64,000 bases of DNA, taken from Microcaldota archaeon (GTDB lineage Archaea; Micrarchaeota; Micrarchaeia; Micrarchaeales; Micrarchaeaceae). The position numbers were made by a program, and so were the translations under genes. The notes beneath the pieces are model-generated. The model was given only the letters and a program-made list of their open reading frames with translations, ran no database searches and was not told where the DNA came from. Shown here piece after piece: positions 1 to 7,618 of this stretch (position 1 is the stretch's first letter; every line of letters begins with the position of its first letter). The stretch lies in NCBI GenBank assembly GCA_021818545.1, contig JAKATX010000002.1:1-64000 (forward strand). The letters run 5' to 3'.

Positions 1-1
1 G

Positions 2-106
2 GTCTTCAAAGGTGCATTCGGTGAGTACACATTTTCCAGAAACGTAAAAATGAAGAAGAAGGAACTGCTTTTGAAAGCAGTGGTCTACAATAGATTTTTG
101 GCTTGA
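2..106 (+). CDS. Transposase-like C-terminus (partial, cut by window edge)
   Basis: Frame 2 is open from the window edge to a TGA at 104-106 and encodes 34 residues, including FGEYTFSRN and KELLLKAVVYNRFL. This resembles the C-terminal end of IS4/IS5-type DDE transposases, which often finish with an FGE...K..ELLLKA..YN segment. The catalytic region would lie left of the window, so an intact element cannot be told from a remnant. No terminal inverted repeat could be recognised in the following 100 bases. The family call rests on the tail pattern alone and is moderate to weak. Confidence 0.4.
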   Translation, partial: VFKGAFGEYTFSRNVKMKKKELLLKAVVYNRFLA

Positions 107-181
107 ATCATAGGACTCCGCAAAAAGCGAGAGCAATTTTTGTTTATCGTGAATTATTGGACACAGTCCGGCAAACGAATG

Positions 182-191
182 ATTTAAATAC
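182..191 (+). promoter_or_regulatory. TATA box of the winged-helix gene
   Basis: ATTTAAATAC is a good archaeal TATA element. With the usual spacing, transcription would start near position 210, at the first of the TGATTC-type repeats and about 70 bases ahead of the start codon. Confidence 0.5.
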
Positions 192-207
192 TTATTTATT
201 CACAATA

Positions 208-269
208 GAATCATGAATGAATCATGAAGGATTTGAAATTGATTCATTACCAAATCTCCCATGATTCAT
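208..269. promoter_or_regulatory. Four TGATTC half-sites, candidate operator
   Basis: GAATCATGAAT (208-218) and GAATCATGAAG (219-229) form a near-perfect tandem. TTGATTCAT (239-247) and ATGATTCAT (261-269) carry the same hexamer on the other strand. The four copies sit between the predicted transcription start and the start codon of the winged-helix gene. Autoregulation by that protein is the simplest reading, but it is inferred from position only. Confidence 0.45.
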
Positions 270-280
270 GAACCAATGGT

Positions 281-850
281 GTGACAATGCCATCAAGACG
301 CCAACTTGAAAAAGATGTTGCCTCAATAAATGGGATAAAGAGGCAAGTGAAGCGTCTAAAGCGCAAGACCACTGCCAGCAGATCAAAGCTTAAGGCGATC
401 CGAGCAGAAAAAGTCGGTTCCGACCTACTTACACTCCTAAAGTACCTAATGGACGAGAATCGCTCTACCAAGCTTCTACTTGACCAGATATCAAAATCCG
501 TAAACAAGATAGAGCAGGAGCTAAACGAGGTTGAAGAAGTAGAAGAGATAAACCCGCCACCTGCACCAACGCAGGAAATCCAGGCAGAACAACCTCGCCG
601 CGAGCTGCCGATATCTAGGATAGACGCTGACATAATAGAGTTCATACAGCGTTCTCCCAACGGTATGGTCTGCGCTGACGATGTCAAGACAAAATTACGC
701 TACAAGGGCCGCAATGCGGCATGCACAAGGCTGAACAAGCTTTACAGGGAAGGGCTTCTAGAGAGGCACCAACTGGGTCACAGAGTTTATTACAAATTTG
801 ATGCTGGCAAGGCGACTAAAGAAGTGCTTATTCTTTCACCCCCACAGTAA
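281..850 (+). CDS. Coiled-coil plus winged-helix DNA-binding protein, probable regulator
   Basis: A 187-189 residue protein. Residues ~1-85 are strongly charged and predicted helical or coiled-coil (KRQVKRLKRK, QISKSVNKIEQELNEVEEVEE). A proline-rich linker follows (~90-100). The C-terminal ~75 residues read as a winged helix (DADIIEFIQRSPNG...CTRLNKLYREGLLERHQLGHRVYYKF). The start could be GTG 281 or ATG 287; ATG is preferred. It stands alone, with its own TATA box, a repeat-rich leader and a downstream terminator. It is likely a DNA-binding regulator, with no known target and no specific family recognised. After the TAA the same frame stays open to position 1021 (see findings). Confidence 0.7.
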   Translation: MTMPSRRQLEKDVASINGIKRQVKRLKRKTTASRSKLKAIRAEKVGSDLLTLLKYLMDENRSTKLLLDQISKSVNKIEQELNEVEEVEEINPPPAPTQEIQAEQPRRELPISRIDADIIEFIQRSPNGMVCADDVKTKLRYKGRNAACTRLNKLYREGLLERHQLGHRVYYKFDAGKATKEVLILSPPQ

Positions 851-946
851 AAAGGAGCCTGCATTGAGAACCTGCGGGCTCCTTTTTTAAAGCTTAGGGG
901 TGAAATCCTGCCCGTTTCGGGCAAACATACTGGCAAGGCGACTAAA
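804..946. repeat. 17-bp direct repeat, 126-bp period
   Basis: CTGGCAAGGCGACTAAA occurs at 804-820, inside the end of the winged-helix gene, and again at 930-946, after its stop codon. The spacing of 126 bases keeps both copies in the same frame (GKATK). Identity stops immediately outside the 17 bases. It may be a remnant of a tandem duplication or of recombination. Confidence 0.7.
849..888 (+). terminator. Hairpin terminator after the winged-helix gene
   Basis: AAAAAGGAGCC (849-859) pairs perfectly with GGCTCCTTTTT (877-887) around a 17-base loop, and the 3' arm ends in a T-run. The stem begins inside the TAA stop codon. Confidence 0.65.
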
Positions 947-983
947 CCAGGGAGGGCGGCAACGCCCCAAAAATACAACAACC

Positions 984-995
984 AATATATAGTTT
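984..995 (+). promoter_or_regulatory. TATA box of the class III aminotransferase gene
   Basis: AATATATAGTTT lies about 30 bases upstream of ATG 1023, so the transcript would be nearly leaderless. This supports ATG 1023 over the TTG at 1020 used in the ORF track. Confidence 0.5.
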
Positions 996-1022
996 ATTCG
1001 CGCAATAAAAGCGGTTGATTTG

Positions 1023-2354
1023 ATGAAGGTAAAAATAGGGAAGAAGACTAATGATATAATAAAAAGGGATTCAAAGGTCATATTGACAGTTACGCGAGAA
1101 ACCTACCCTTTCATGCCAGATCATGTGGATGGCGAATTCGTCTATGACGTTGAGGGCAACAAGTTCATTGACTTTTCAAGCTTCATAAGTGTATATAATA
1201 TCGGAATGAATGGCAACAAGGAGATCAGAAGTGCAATAAAGAAACAGGTAGACAAGCTAATGCACCCTGCATTCGCCGACTTCTACAATGAGATGCCAGT
1301 GAGATTCGCGGAAAAGCTAATGAAAATGACACCTCCTTCGTTCAACGGCAAAGTGTTCTTCTCGAATTCAGGCACCGAAGCGGTAGAAGCCGCGATAAAG
1401 TTCTCCAAGATATTCACGAAGAGGCAGTATCTGATGGCCTTCTATGGGGGCTTTCACGGAAGGACGATGGGCTCCCTATCGCTTACTGCATCAAAGATAG
1501 TGCAGAAGGAAATGTTCGGGCCTTTCAATTCCTCCATCCACGTTCCATACGCCTACTGCTACAGGTGCCCGCTTCATCTTGAGTACCCATCATGTGGCAT
1601 AGCATGCGCTGATTATATAAGGAAATATCCGCTTGCAAAAGAGATATCAAAGAATGAACTGGCCGCCATAGTGATGGAACCGATACAAGGGGAGGGCGGC
1701 TATGTCGTCCCGCCAAAGGAATTCGTCAAAGAAATCAGGAAAATAGCTGATGATGCCGGTGCCATACTCGTATCCGATGAGGTCCAGGCAGGCTACATGA
1801 GGACCGGAAAGTTCTTTGCCATGGACAATTTCGGCGTCCAGGCTGACATATACACAATGGCGAAATCCATAGGCGGAGGAGTACCAATGGGTGCCACTCT
1901 CGTAAGGGGATCCCTAGGTAACATACCTGCAGGTTCACACTCCACTACATTCGGCGGCAATCTTCTGGCCATAGCGGCTGCAGAGGCCTCAATAGATTAC
2001 ATAAACAAGAATATGCCGAGCCTACAGACCGGAATAATAAGAAAGGGCGCCTATGTCATGAAAAGACTGGAGGAGATGAAGGACAAGTACGAGATAATAG
2101 GCGATATCAGGGGCATTGGCCTGATGATAGGCGTAGAATTCGTTAAGAACAGGAAAACTAAGGAGCCTGCCATAACGGAGAAAGATAAAATCGCCGATGA
2201 CTGTTTCGCAAACGGACTAATAGTACTGCCTGCGGGGCAGTCTTGCATAAGGATAATACCTACGCTGACAATAGATGACAAGGTGCTTGCCAACGGGATG
2301 GACGTGTTCGAGGAAGCCGTTCGCAGTGCGAACTCAAAGCTTCTCAAGAAGTAA
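1023..2354 (+). CDS. Class III PLP aminotransferase (GABA/ornithine-type or amino-acid racemase)
   Basis: A PLP enzyme of 443 residues from ATG 1023, a normal length for the family. It shows the GTEAVEAAIK segment, the FHGRTMGSLSLT substrate/cofactor region, the PLP-ring aspartate in SDEVQAGYMRTG (~253) and the Schiff-base lysine in MAKSIGGG (~282), followed by the STTFGGNLL loop. A cysteine-rich insert (CYRCPLHLEYPSCGIAC) is typical of archaeal members annotated as 4-aminobutyrate aminotransferase. Some of those act as ornithine aminotransferases or broad amino-acid racemases, so the substrate cannot be fixed from sequence. The gene stands 29 bases upstream of lysS on the same strand. Confidence 0.85.
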   Translation: MKVKIGKKTNDIIKRDSKVILTVTRETYPFMPDHVDGEFVYDVEGNKFIDFSSFISVYNIGMNGNKEIRSAIKKQVDKLMHPAFADFYNEMPVRFAEKLMKMTPPSFNGKVFFSNSGTEAVEAAIKFSKIFTKRQYLMAFYGGFHGRTMGSLSLTASKIVQKEMFGPFNSSIHVPYAYCYRCPLHLEYPSCGIACADYIRKYPLAKEISKNELAAIVMEPIQGEGGYVVPPKEFVKEIRKIADDAGAILVSDEVQAGYMRTGKFFAMDNFGVQADIYTMAKSIGGGVPMGATLVRGSLGNIPAGSHSTTFGGNLLAIAAAEASIDYINKNMPSLQTGIIRKGAYVMKRLEEMKDKYEIIGDIRGIGLMIGVEFVKNRKTKEPAITEKDKIADDCFANGLIVLPAGQSCIRIIPTLTIDDKVLANGMDVFEEAVRSANSKLLKK

Positions 2355-2383
2355 AGCGGGGTTTGTCAAATTAAAGGGATTCG

Positions 2384-3802
2384 ATGGATGAACCCATAAG
2401 CGAGCTTATTTCTGGATTGCCTTATTCGTATGAGGCAAGCCATGTAGCGGCGCAAATAAAAGATGACTATGATAAATACGAAGGCAAAGATGTTTCATTA
2501 GCCGGTCGCATAGTTGCTGTCAGGGCTTCCGGCAAACTAATTTTCCTGGACGTGCTGGACGAAAGCGGAAAGATACAGTGCTATATAGAGTTCTCCGCTA
2601 TAGGGGAGTCACAATTCTCGCAGGCAAAATCGTACAATGCAGGAGACATAATAGGGGTAGCCGGAACCGTATTTAAGACGAAGGCAGGTGAGATAACAAT
2701 CAAAGTGGTCAAGGTCGTTCTTCTGGCCAAGTCCATTAAGCAGCTACCTGACAAATGGCATGGCCTGCAAGACGTTGAGATAAGATACAGAAAGCGCTTC
2801 CTGGACCTCATAGTAAATCCAGAAGTAAGGATCATATTCAAGAAGAGAAGCGCAATAATAAGGGCGATGCGCGCGTTCCTGGAAGGCAAGGGTTTCATAG
2901 AGATTGAGACTCCCGTGATACAGCCCCTGTATGGCGGAGCCGATGCAGAGCCATTCAAGACATTCGTCAACACCCTGGCGGAGGAAGATTATCTTAGGAT
3001 AGCTAACGAGCTTTACCTGAAAAGGCTCGTGATAGGTGGCTTCAATAAGGTTTACGAGATATACAAAGCCTTTAGGAACGAGGACATAGACACCACGCAT
3101 AGCCCCGAATTCACCATGGTAGAGCTGTACCAAGCGTATACTGACTATAACGGCATGATGGAGACTGCAGAAAACATGCTGCAACACATAGTAAAATCTG
3201 TGTGCCAATCAACCACGGTCAAGTACGCAGACAAAGACATAAATTTCGCGCCGCCGTTCAAGCGCATAGGCTTCATAGACAGCATAAACAAGAAGCTAAA
3301 CGTCGACGTGCTGAAGCTGAGCGATCAAGAACTGTTTGAAGTTGCAGAATCCCACAAAATAAAATTCGACAAGGGCAAGCGAAATAGGGCGCATGCATAT
3401 GAAAAACTTTTGGAAACGCTCGTTCAGCCGGAGATTCTGGATCCAACATTCGTTGTCGATTTCCCAAAAGAGACATCCCCGCTAACGAGGCCCAAACGCG
3501 GCAATCCCGATCTTGTAGAACGCTTTGAACTTTATGTGTGTGGGATCGAACTTGCAAACGCATATTCCGAACTGAACAACCCCTTCATTCAAAGAAAAAA
3601 TTTCGAGCAGCAGGAGGAGCGTGCCCGTTCGGGCGACAAGGCCGCCGAACCTCTGGACAGCGATTTCGTGGATGCGCTCGAATACGGCATGCCACCCACG
3701 GGCGGCATGGGATTGGGGGTTGACAGGCTGGTAATGTTCCTTACGGACAAGCAGTCCATAAAGGAAGTAATACCGTTCCCAATGGAGAAAAGGCAGAAGT
3801 GA
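2384..3802 (+). CDS. lysS: Lysyl-tRNA synthetase, class II
   Basis: Charges tRNA-Lys in the cytoplasm. The 472-residue protein has an N-terminal OB-fold anticodon-binding domain (~35-115; VSLAGRIVAVRASGKLIFLD) and a class II catalytic core. Motif 2 is FRNEDIDTTHSPEF (~230-243) and motif 3 is GGMGLGVDRLVMFLTD near residue 445. The length is slightly below bacterial LysS, with no missing motif. Many archaea use the unrelated class I LysK, so a class II enzyme is a useful taxonomic marker. The gene ends 4 bases before the convergent Nudix-UDG gene. Confidence 0.95.
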   Translation: MDEPISELISGLPYSYEASHVAAQIKDDYDKYEGKDVSLAGRIVAVRASGKLIFLDVLDESGKIQCYIEFSAIGESQFSQAKSYNAGDIIGVAGTVFKTKAGEITIKVVKVVLLAKSIKQLPDKWHGLQDVEIRYRKRFLDLIVNPEVRIIFKKRSAIIRAMRAFLEGKGFIEIETPVIQPLYGGADAEPFKTFVNTLAEEDYLRIANELYLKRLVIGGFNKVYEIYKAFRNEDIDTTHSPEFTMVELYQAYTDYNGMMETAENMLQHIVKSVCQSTTVKYADKDINFAPPFKRIGFIDSINKKLNVDVLKLSDQELFEVAESHKIKFDKGKRNRAHAYEKLLETLVQPEILDPTFVVDFPKETSPLTRPKRGNPDLVERFELYVCGIELANAYSELNNPFIQRKNFEQQEERARSGDKAAEPLDSDFVDALEYGMPPTGGMGLGVDRLVMFLTDKQSIKEVIPFPMEKRQK

Positions 3803-3805
3803 AAG

Positions 3806-4771
3806 TCAGCCGAGCCCACTTACCACGCCCTTAAGTTTGACAAAGTCTGCTTCTATCAATGGGAGGTTTGTCCTAATCCTAACTGCAGCTGCCGGATGTA
3901 GCGTTATGAATAACTTACGCCCTTCGCGTTCGATTACTGTACCATGGTTATGTGATACTGATGTTATCCCTGCAAGTGTTTTTGCTGATACTGTGCCAAG
4001 TAGCACCACAAATTCTGGATTTACGATATCTATCTGCCGCATCAGGAACGGCTTGCACAGGGCGATCTCTGAATCATTAGGCACCCTGTTATTCGGGGGA
4101 AAGAACTGGACCACGCTTGTTATGTAAAGGTTTTGCCTTCGCAATCCCGCTTTCCTTATCAAGCTGTCCAAAAGCTTTCCACTGCGCCCAACAAAAGGCC
4201 TGCCCATCATGTCCTCCTTCTGCCCCGGGGCCTGCCCAACTAGCATGACTTTGGCATCCGCCCTGCCTTCCCCAGGCACAAATCTCCTGCTTAGCCCCCA
4301 GTTGCCATGCTTTTTGTGCAATCCTGAATATTCGCGATTGAGCTCCTGGAGCCGTTCCAGTTTATCTATGTACGCATCAGCGCATTTTATCAGCGCTATA
4401 TGGTTTTTGAACTTAAGCTCTGTAACGGCTTTATCCGTGCTGAGCCATCTGTAACCAGCATGTTCATGTGATACCATAACAGTGCTTTTGCCGTTTGCCT
4501 CTCCAAGGAACATCATTACCTCTTTTTTTATCTTGGACTTGCCGCGCATAAGCCAATAAGTCATGCTTTCGCGGAAGAACGGCAATGGCTTTATGGACAG
4601 TCCTGCCTCCTCATATGTCTCCCTTACGGCGGCTTCAAGCGCGCTCTCGCCTTTCTCTATATGCCCTTTCGGCAGGTCAAGCAACCCATCACTGTGGCAT
4701 AAGAACAGGAATTCTCTTTTCGAGGCGGCATAACGATATACCAGTATGCCTGCAGAGAATTCAAATTCCAT
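3806..4771 (-). CDS. Nudix hydrolase-uracil-DNA glycosylase fusion
   Basis: A 321-residue two-domain protein. Residues ~1-140 form a Nudix domain of the Ap4A-hydrolase type, with a complete Nudix box (GHIEKGESALEAAVRETYEEAGL, split here: GX5EX7REXXEEXGX). Residues ~160-321 match family-4/5 uracil-DNA glycosylase: VPGEGRADAKVMLVGQAPG, then GRPFVGRSGKLLD, then PPNNRVP, then HPAAAVR. Family-4 UDGs hold a 4Fe-4S cluster with four cysteines. Here the N-terminal CxxC is absent (HKKHGNWGLS), the KC before RPP is QF, and only the cysteine in ALCKPF remains. A role in nucleotide-pool cleaning plus uracil repair is plausible. The fusion and cysteine loss are seen directly; activity is inferred. Confidence 0.85.
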   Translation of the reverse strand: MEFEFSAGILVYRYAASKREFLFLCHSDGLLDLPKGHIEKGESALEAAVRETYEEAGLSIKPLPFFRESMTYWLMRGKSKIKKEVMMFLGEANGKSTVMVSHEHAGYRWLSTDKAVTELKFKNHIALIKCADAYIDKLERLQELNREYSGLHKKHGNWGLSRRFVPGEGRADAKVMLVGQAPGQKEDMMGRPFVGRSGKLLDSLIRKAGLRRQNLYITSVVQFFPPNNRVPNDSEIALCKPFLMRQIDIVNPEFVVLLGTVSAKTLAGITSVSHNHGTVIEREGRKLFITLHPAAAVRIRTNLPLIEADFVKLKGVVSGLG

Positions 4772-4780
4772 CGTAATACC

Positions 4781-6376
4781 TCAGGCCAATTGGTTGGCCA
4801 CATTGTATGCTGGGCACAGCGCCCCATTCAATTCCTGGGGCTGGGAACCGCCGCTGAAGAAATCGTAAACTTCGCTTTCGAAATAGTTGGTTGCAATAAG
4901 GTTTAAAGTGCAGAAAGGCCCGCCCGCGCCGCTGCTGTTGTAAGCCGGCGCTATGAACTGGTAATTCGCATATGCATTCTGTGGCGCACTGCCTGCAGTT
5001 GTGCTGCTTATAACATACGGCACAGAGAAATATGCAAGGTTAAGGTATGTGCCATTATACACCACTGCTTCATGCAGTGAAATGCCATTATTCAGCAGAA
5101 GCGTGCCAGCCTTTAGTACTGTCCCGCCGATTGGAAGTGTGAATGTGGAAATAGGCGCGTTGCTTGGCGTCACTACAACAAAAATAGATCCATTTCCATC
5201 ATACGTTGAATTGTGCAGGGAGAATAGATAGCTTTGCATGCCATCGGGCAGGTTTAGCTGCAGCTGCCCCAGCACGGTGATATTCATTTTGGCGTACTCC
5301 AGAGAGCTGCCTATTCTGGAAGCCTCGCCTGACGCCCCGACGCTGCTGTGGTTAAGGGCGGATAACGGTGCAAGGTTAAGCGCTTGGCCATACGGCAGCG
5401 CCAAGACGAGCACGATTACCGCCATGGCGAGAGATACGATAATCGGTATTAGAAGGGCATTATCAAAGCGCCACACTTTCCTGTTGCGTTTCGCTGCTTT
5501 CCTTATCCTGTAAAGTTTCAAGCCGTATTTATCCGCTGCCAATATAATTATTACAAGCGCAGCATAAAAAAGCAATTGCCCTGCAAATTCATGGAAGGTG
5601 CTTAGCCCAGCGCTGGGCCCCACAGTTATCCATGTATACGATATGTAAAACATCCTGATTATGTTGAATACTAGCATCAGGGCGACTGCCGATGCAATCC
5701 ATATGGACTTCCTCAAAATACTCCCTTTCATAAGATAGGCTATCGGGACCAGGAGCATGACCAGCGCTATGAAGAGCCCCAAGTCTGTGCATGTGCTTGC
5801 TATTGTTATGGGTACAGAAGACGCGCTTCCATACAATATTCCGCTGCTAGCCACATTCAATCCTGCCAGATGCAGCAATCCATAGACACCGGCTGCACTG
5901 CCAGCAGTAAAACCGCCGTTAAGGGCAACTATCGGAGTAAGGATGAGCGGGGAGGCGAAAAGCGCATATATCATGACAAACTTTAGTTTATTGAGGCCAT
6001 CAATTCCGAATATAACTAGTATGAGCGCTGCCAATAGAACGGCAGATAAAAGCGCGTCTACCCTATATAGCACAAACAGGTAAGAAAGCGCAACGCGCAT
6101 GTAGGATAGCAACGCAACATACGCCGCAAATACTGCTATGCCGTATGTCACCCTTTTTCTATCAAAGCGGAAATCAACATCCTCTTTAAGCGAGAAAATA
6201 AGGAACAGCGGCAGCATCAGCATTACTACTGCTATGTAAGTATTCGGGTTGCTGTCACTTATCGTAAGGCTGGTTATACCAAGCGTAGGCGCGAAACCAA
6301 TCAGGAATGTGACCAAAAGGGTCGCCATACCCAAAAGCTTTGTTTTATCATCGGCGACAGCCTTTTTGATGACCAA
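4781..6376 (-). CDS. Archaeosortase/exosortase family protein
   Basis: A 531-residue membrane protein starting at TTG. About eight or nine transmembrane segments fill residues ~10-295. The exosortase/archaeosortase catalytic triad is visible: Cys~196 in ASTCTDLG, Arg~241 in NIIRMFYI and His~262 in STFHEFAGQ. These transpeptidase-like enzymes cleave C-terminal sorting signals of surface proteins and transfer them to a membrane anchor. A basic patch and another membrane segment (~300-330) precede a ~200-residue, probably external, Ser/Thr/Asn-rich domain not found in minimal archaeosortases. The gene lies 9 bases from the downstream Nudix-UDG gene on the same strand. A possible client is the YVTN protein at 57.4 kb. 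Confidence 0.8.
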   Translation of the reverse strand: MVIKKAVADDKTKLLGMATLLVTFLIGFAPTLGITSLTISDSNPNTYIAVVMLMLPLFLIFSLKEDVDFRFDRKRVTYGIAVFAAYVALLSYMRVALSYLFVLYRVDALLSAVLLAALILVIFGIDGLNKLKFVMIYALFASPLILTPIVALNGGFTAGSAAGVYGLLHLAGLNVASSGILYGSASSVPITIASTCTDLGLFIALVMLLVPIAYLMKGSILRKSIWIASAVALMLVFNIIRMFYISYTWITVGPSAGLSTFHEFAGQLLFYAALVIIILAADKYGLKLYRIRKAAKRNRKVWRFDNALLIPIIVSLAMAVIVLVLALPYGQALNLAPLSALNHSSVGASGEASRIGSSLEYAKMNITVLGQLQLNLPDGMQSYLFSLHNSTYDGNGSIFVVVTPSNAPISTFTLPIGGTVLKAGTLLLNNGISLHEAVVYNGTYLNLAYFSVPYVISSTTAGSAPQNAYANYQFIAPAYNSSGAGGPFCTLNLIATNYFESEVYDFFSGGSQPQELNGALCPAYNVANQLA

Positions 6377-6492
6377 CCGAACACCTTAGTCCTCAGCCGA
6401 AATGGGCTTCATCACCTTTTCAGTAGTTACTCTTTTCCTCACAGGACAGAGATAATTTATACCTAAGTATTAATAACTATTGCGTGAAGCCG

Positions 6493-6948
6493 ATGCCTGC
6501 CTCCTCTAAAAAAATTAAAAAATACGTTTATGTTAAGCACACGGCTGACATCGAATTTTTTGCATTTGGCAATACGCCAAGCAGCCTCCTTAAAAATTCC
6601 GTTCTTGCCCTTTCCAACGTTATTGCAGATACAAAAATGGTCTCTTCAAAAAAATCTGCAGTGCGAAGCATAAACCTGACCGCGTCATCCTATTCATTGG
6701 AGGACTTGCTGTGGAAAATCCTGCAGCGCGCTCTTTCGCATACGGATGCGGACAAACTTTTTGCCTATGCCGTAAGGTCGATGGCTATTAAAAAGCGCGG
6801 CAAAAAATATGAGGCAAAAGGCGTAATACTGTGCAAGGACAGTTCGCCAGAAGCTTCAATGCTTGATGTAAAGGGCGTATCCAAATATGACATGCACATA
6901 AGTTCAGTGCGCGGCATTTTAAAGGCGAGTGTGGTCCTTGACGTGTGA
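6493..6948 (+). CDS. Archease
   Basis: A small cytosolic protein that activates the RNA ligase RtcB in tRNA splicing and RNA repair. It shows the hallmark HTADIEFFAFG near the N-terminus (the Asp is a metal ligand), SLEDLLWKIL in the middle and a C-terminal segment ending SVVLDV. The length (~151 residues) is normal. The track starts at GTG 6484; ATG 6493 is the alternative. The gene is immediately followed by the endonuclease III gene with a 4-base gap, so the two are probably co-transcribed. No rtcB is in this window. Confidence 0.8.
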   Translation: MPASSKKIKKYVYVKHTADIEFFAFGNTPSSLLKNSVLALSNVIADTKMVSSKKSAVRSINLTASSYSLEDLLWKILQRALSHTDADKLFAYAVRSMAIKKRGKKYEAKGVILCKDSSPEASMLDVKGVSKYDMHISSVRGILKASVVLDV

Positions 6949-6952
6949 TTGA

Positions 6953-7618
6953 GTGGCAGATGCGAGATCGCACAAGAAAGAATTCATCAAGCGCGTTTTG
7001 GTGAGGCTAAAGGCGAGATACCGCACACAGATGCGCACGTCCTTGGACCATAGCGATCCATGGCAGCTTACGGTAGCTACAATCTTATCCGCCCAATCCC
7101 AGGATGTGCAGGTCAACAAAGTCACTGCCAGGTTATTCAAAGATTTTCCAACATCGGCATCGTTCTCACGAAGCCGCCCTAACAACTTATACCCTTACAT
7201 AAAAACCCTGGGGTTATATCGCAGCAAAGCCAAGAACATAATAAAAGCCGCCAAGGTGCTGGAAAGCAAGTTTGGGGGTAATGTTCCACACACCATAGAA
7301 GAACTCACGGAGATGCCGGGAGTCGGGCGTAAGACTGCAAATGTCGTGCTGTCAAACGCTTTCGGGATAAACGAAGGCATTGCGATAGATACGCATTGCA
7401 TAACGGTTTCCAATAGGCTGCATCTTGTCCACACGAAGGACGCAAAGAAAATAGAAAGTGCAGTAATGGGGATTACGCCTAAAAAAGACTGGAGCAACAT
7501 CTCACTCCTTTTCATAGCTCTTGGCAGGGATGTCTGCACTGCAAGGGCGAAATATTGCTCCAAGTGCATACTCAACGATATGTGCCCTTCCAGCGAAATA
7601 AAAGTGGTTAAACGATAG
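6953..7618 (+). CDS. nth: Endonuclease III (DNA glycosylase/AP lyase), copy 1
   Basis: Removes oxidised pyrimidines and nicks abasic sites. The 221-residue protein has the helix-hairpin-helix MPGVGRKTAN with catalytic Lys~127, the catalytic Asp~146 in AIDTHC, and a C-terminal C-x6-C-x2-C-x5-C 4Fe-4S loop (CTARAKYCSKCILNDMC). It starts with GTG 6953, just after archease. Its stop codon TAG (7616-7618) overlaps the predicted AUA start of dph6, giving ATAG. A second paralogue lies at 56.6-57.2 kb. Confidence 0.93.
   Translation: MADARSHKKEFIKRVLVRLKARYRTQMRTSLDHSDPWQLTVATILSAQSQDVQVNKVTARLFKDFPTSASFSRSRPNNLYPYIKTLGLYRSKAKNIIKAAKVLESKFGGNVPHTIEELTEMPGVGRKTANVVLSNAFGINEGIAIDTHCITVSNRLHLVHTKDAKKIESAVMGITPKKDWSNISLLFIALGRDVCTARAKYCSKCILNDMCPSSEIKVVKR

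Noticed and set aside
247-687. 146-codon minus ORF antisense to the winged-helix gene
   Set aside because: Serine-rich shadow of a real gene; no recognisable pattern and no promoter or ribosome-binding site.
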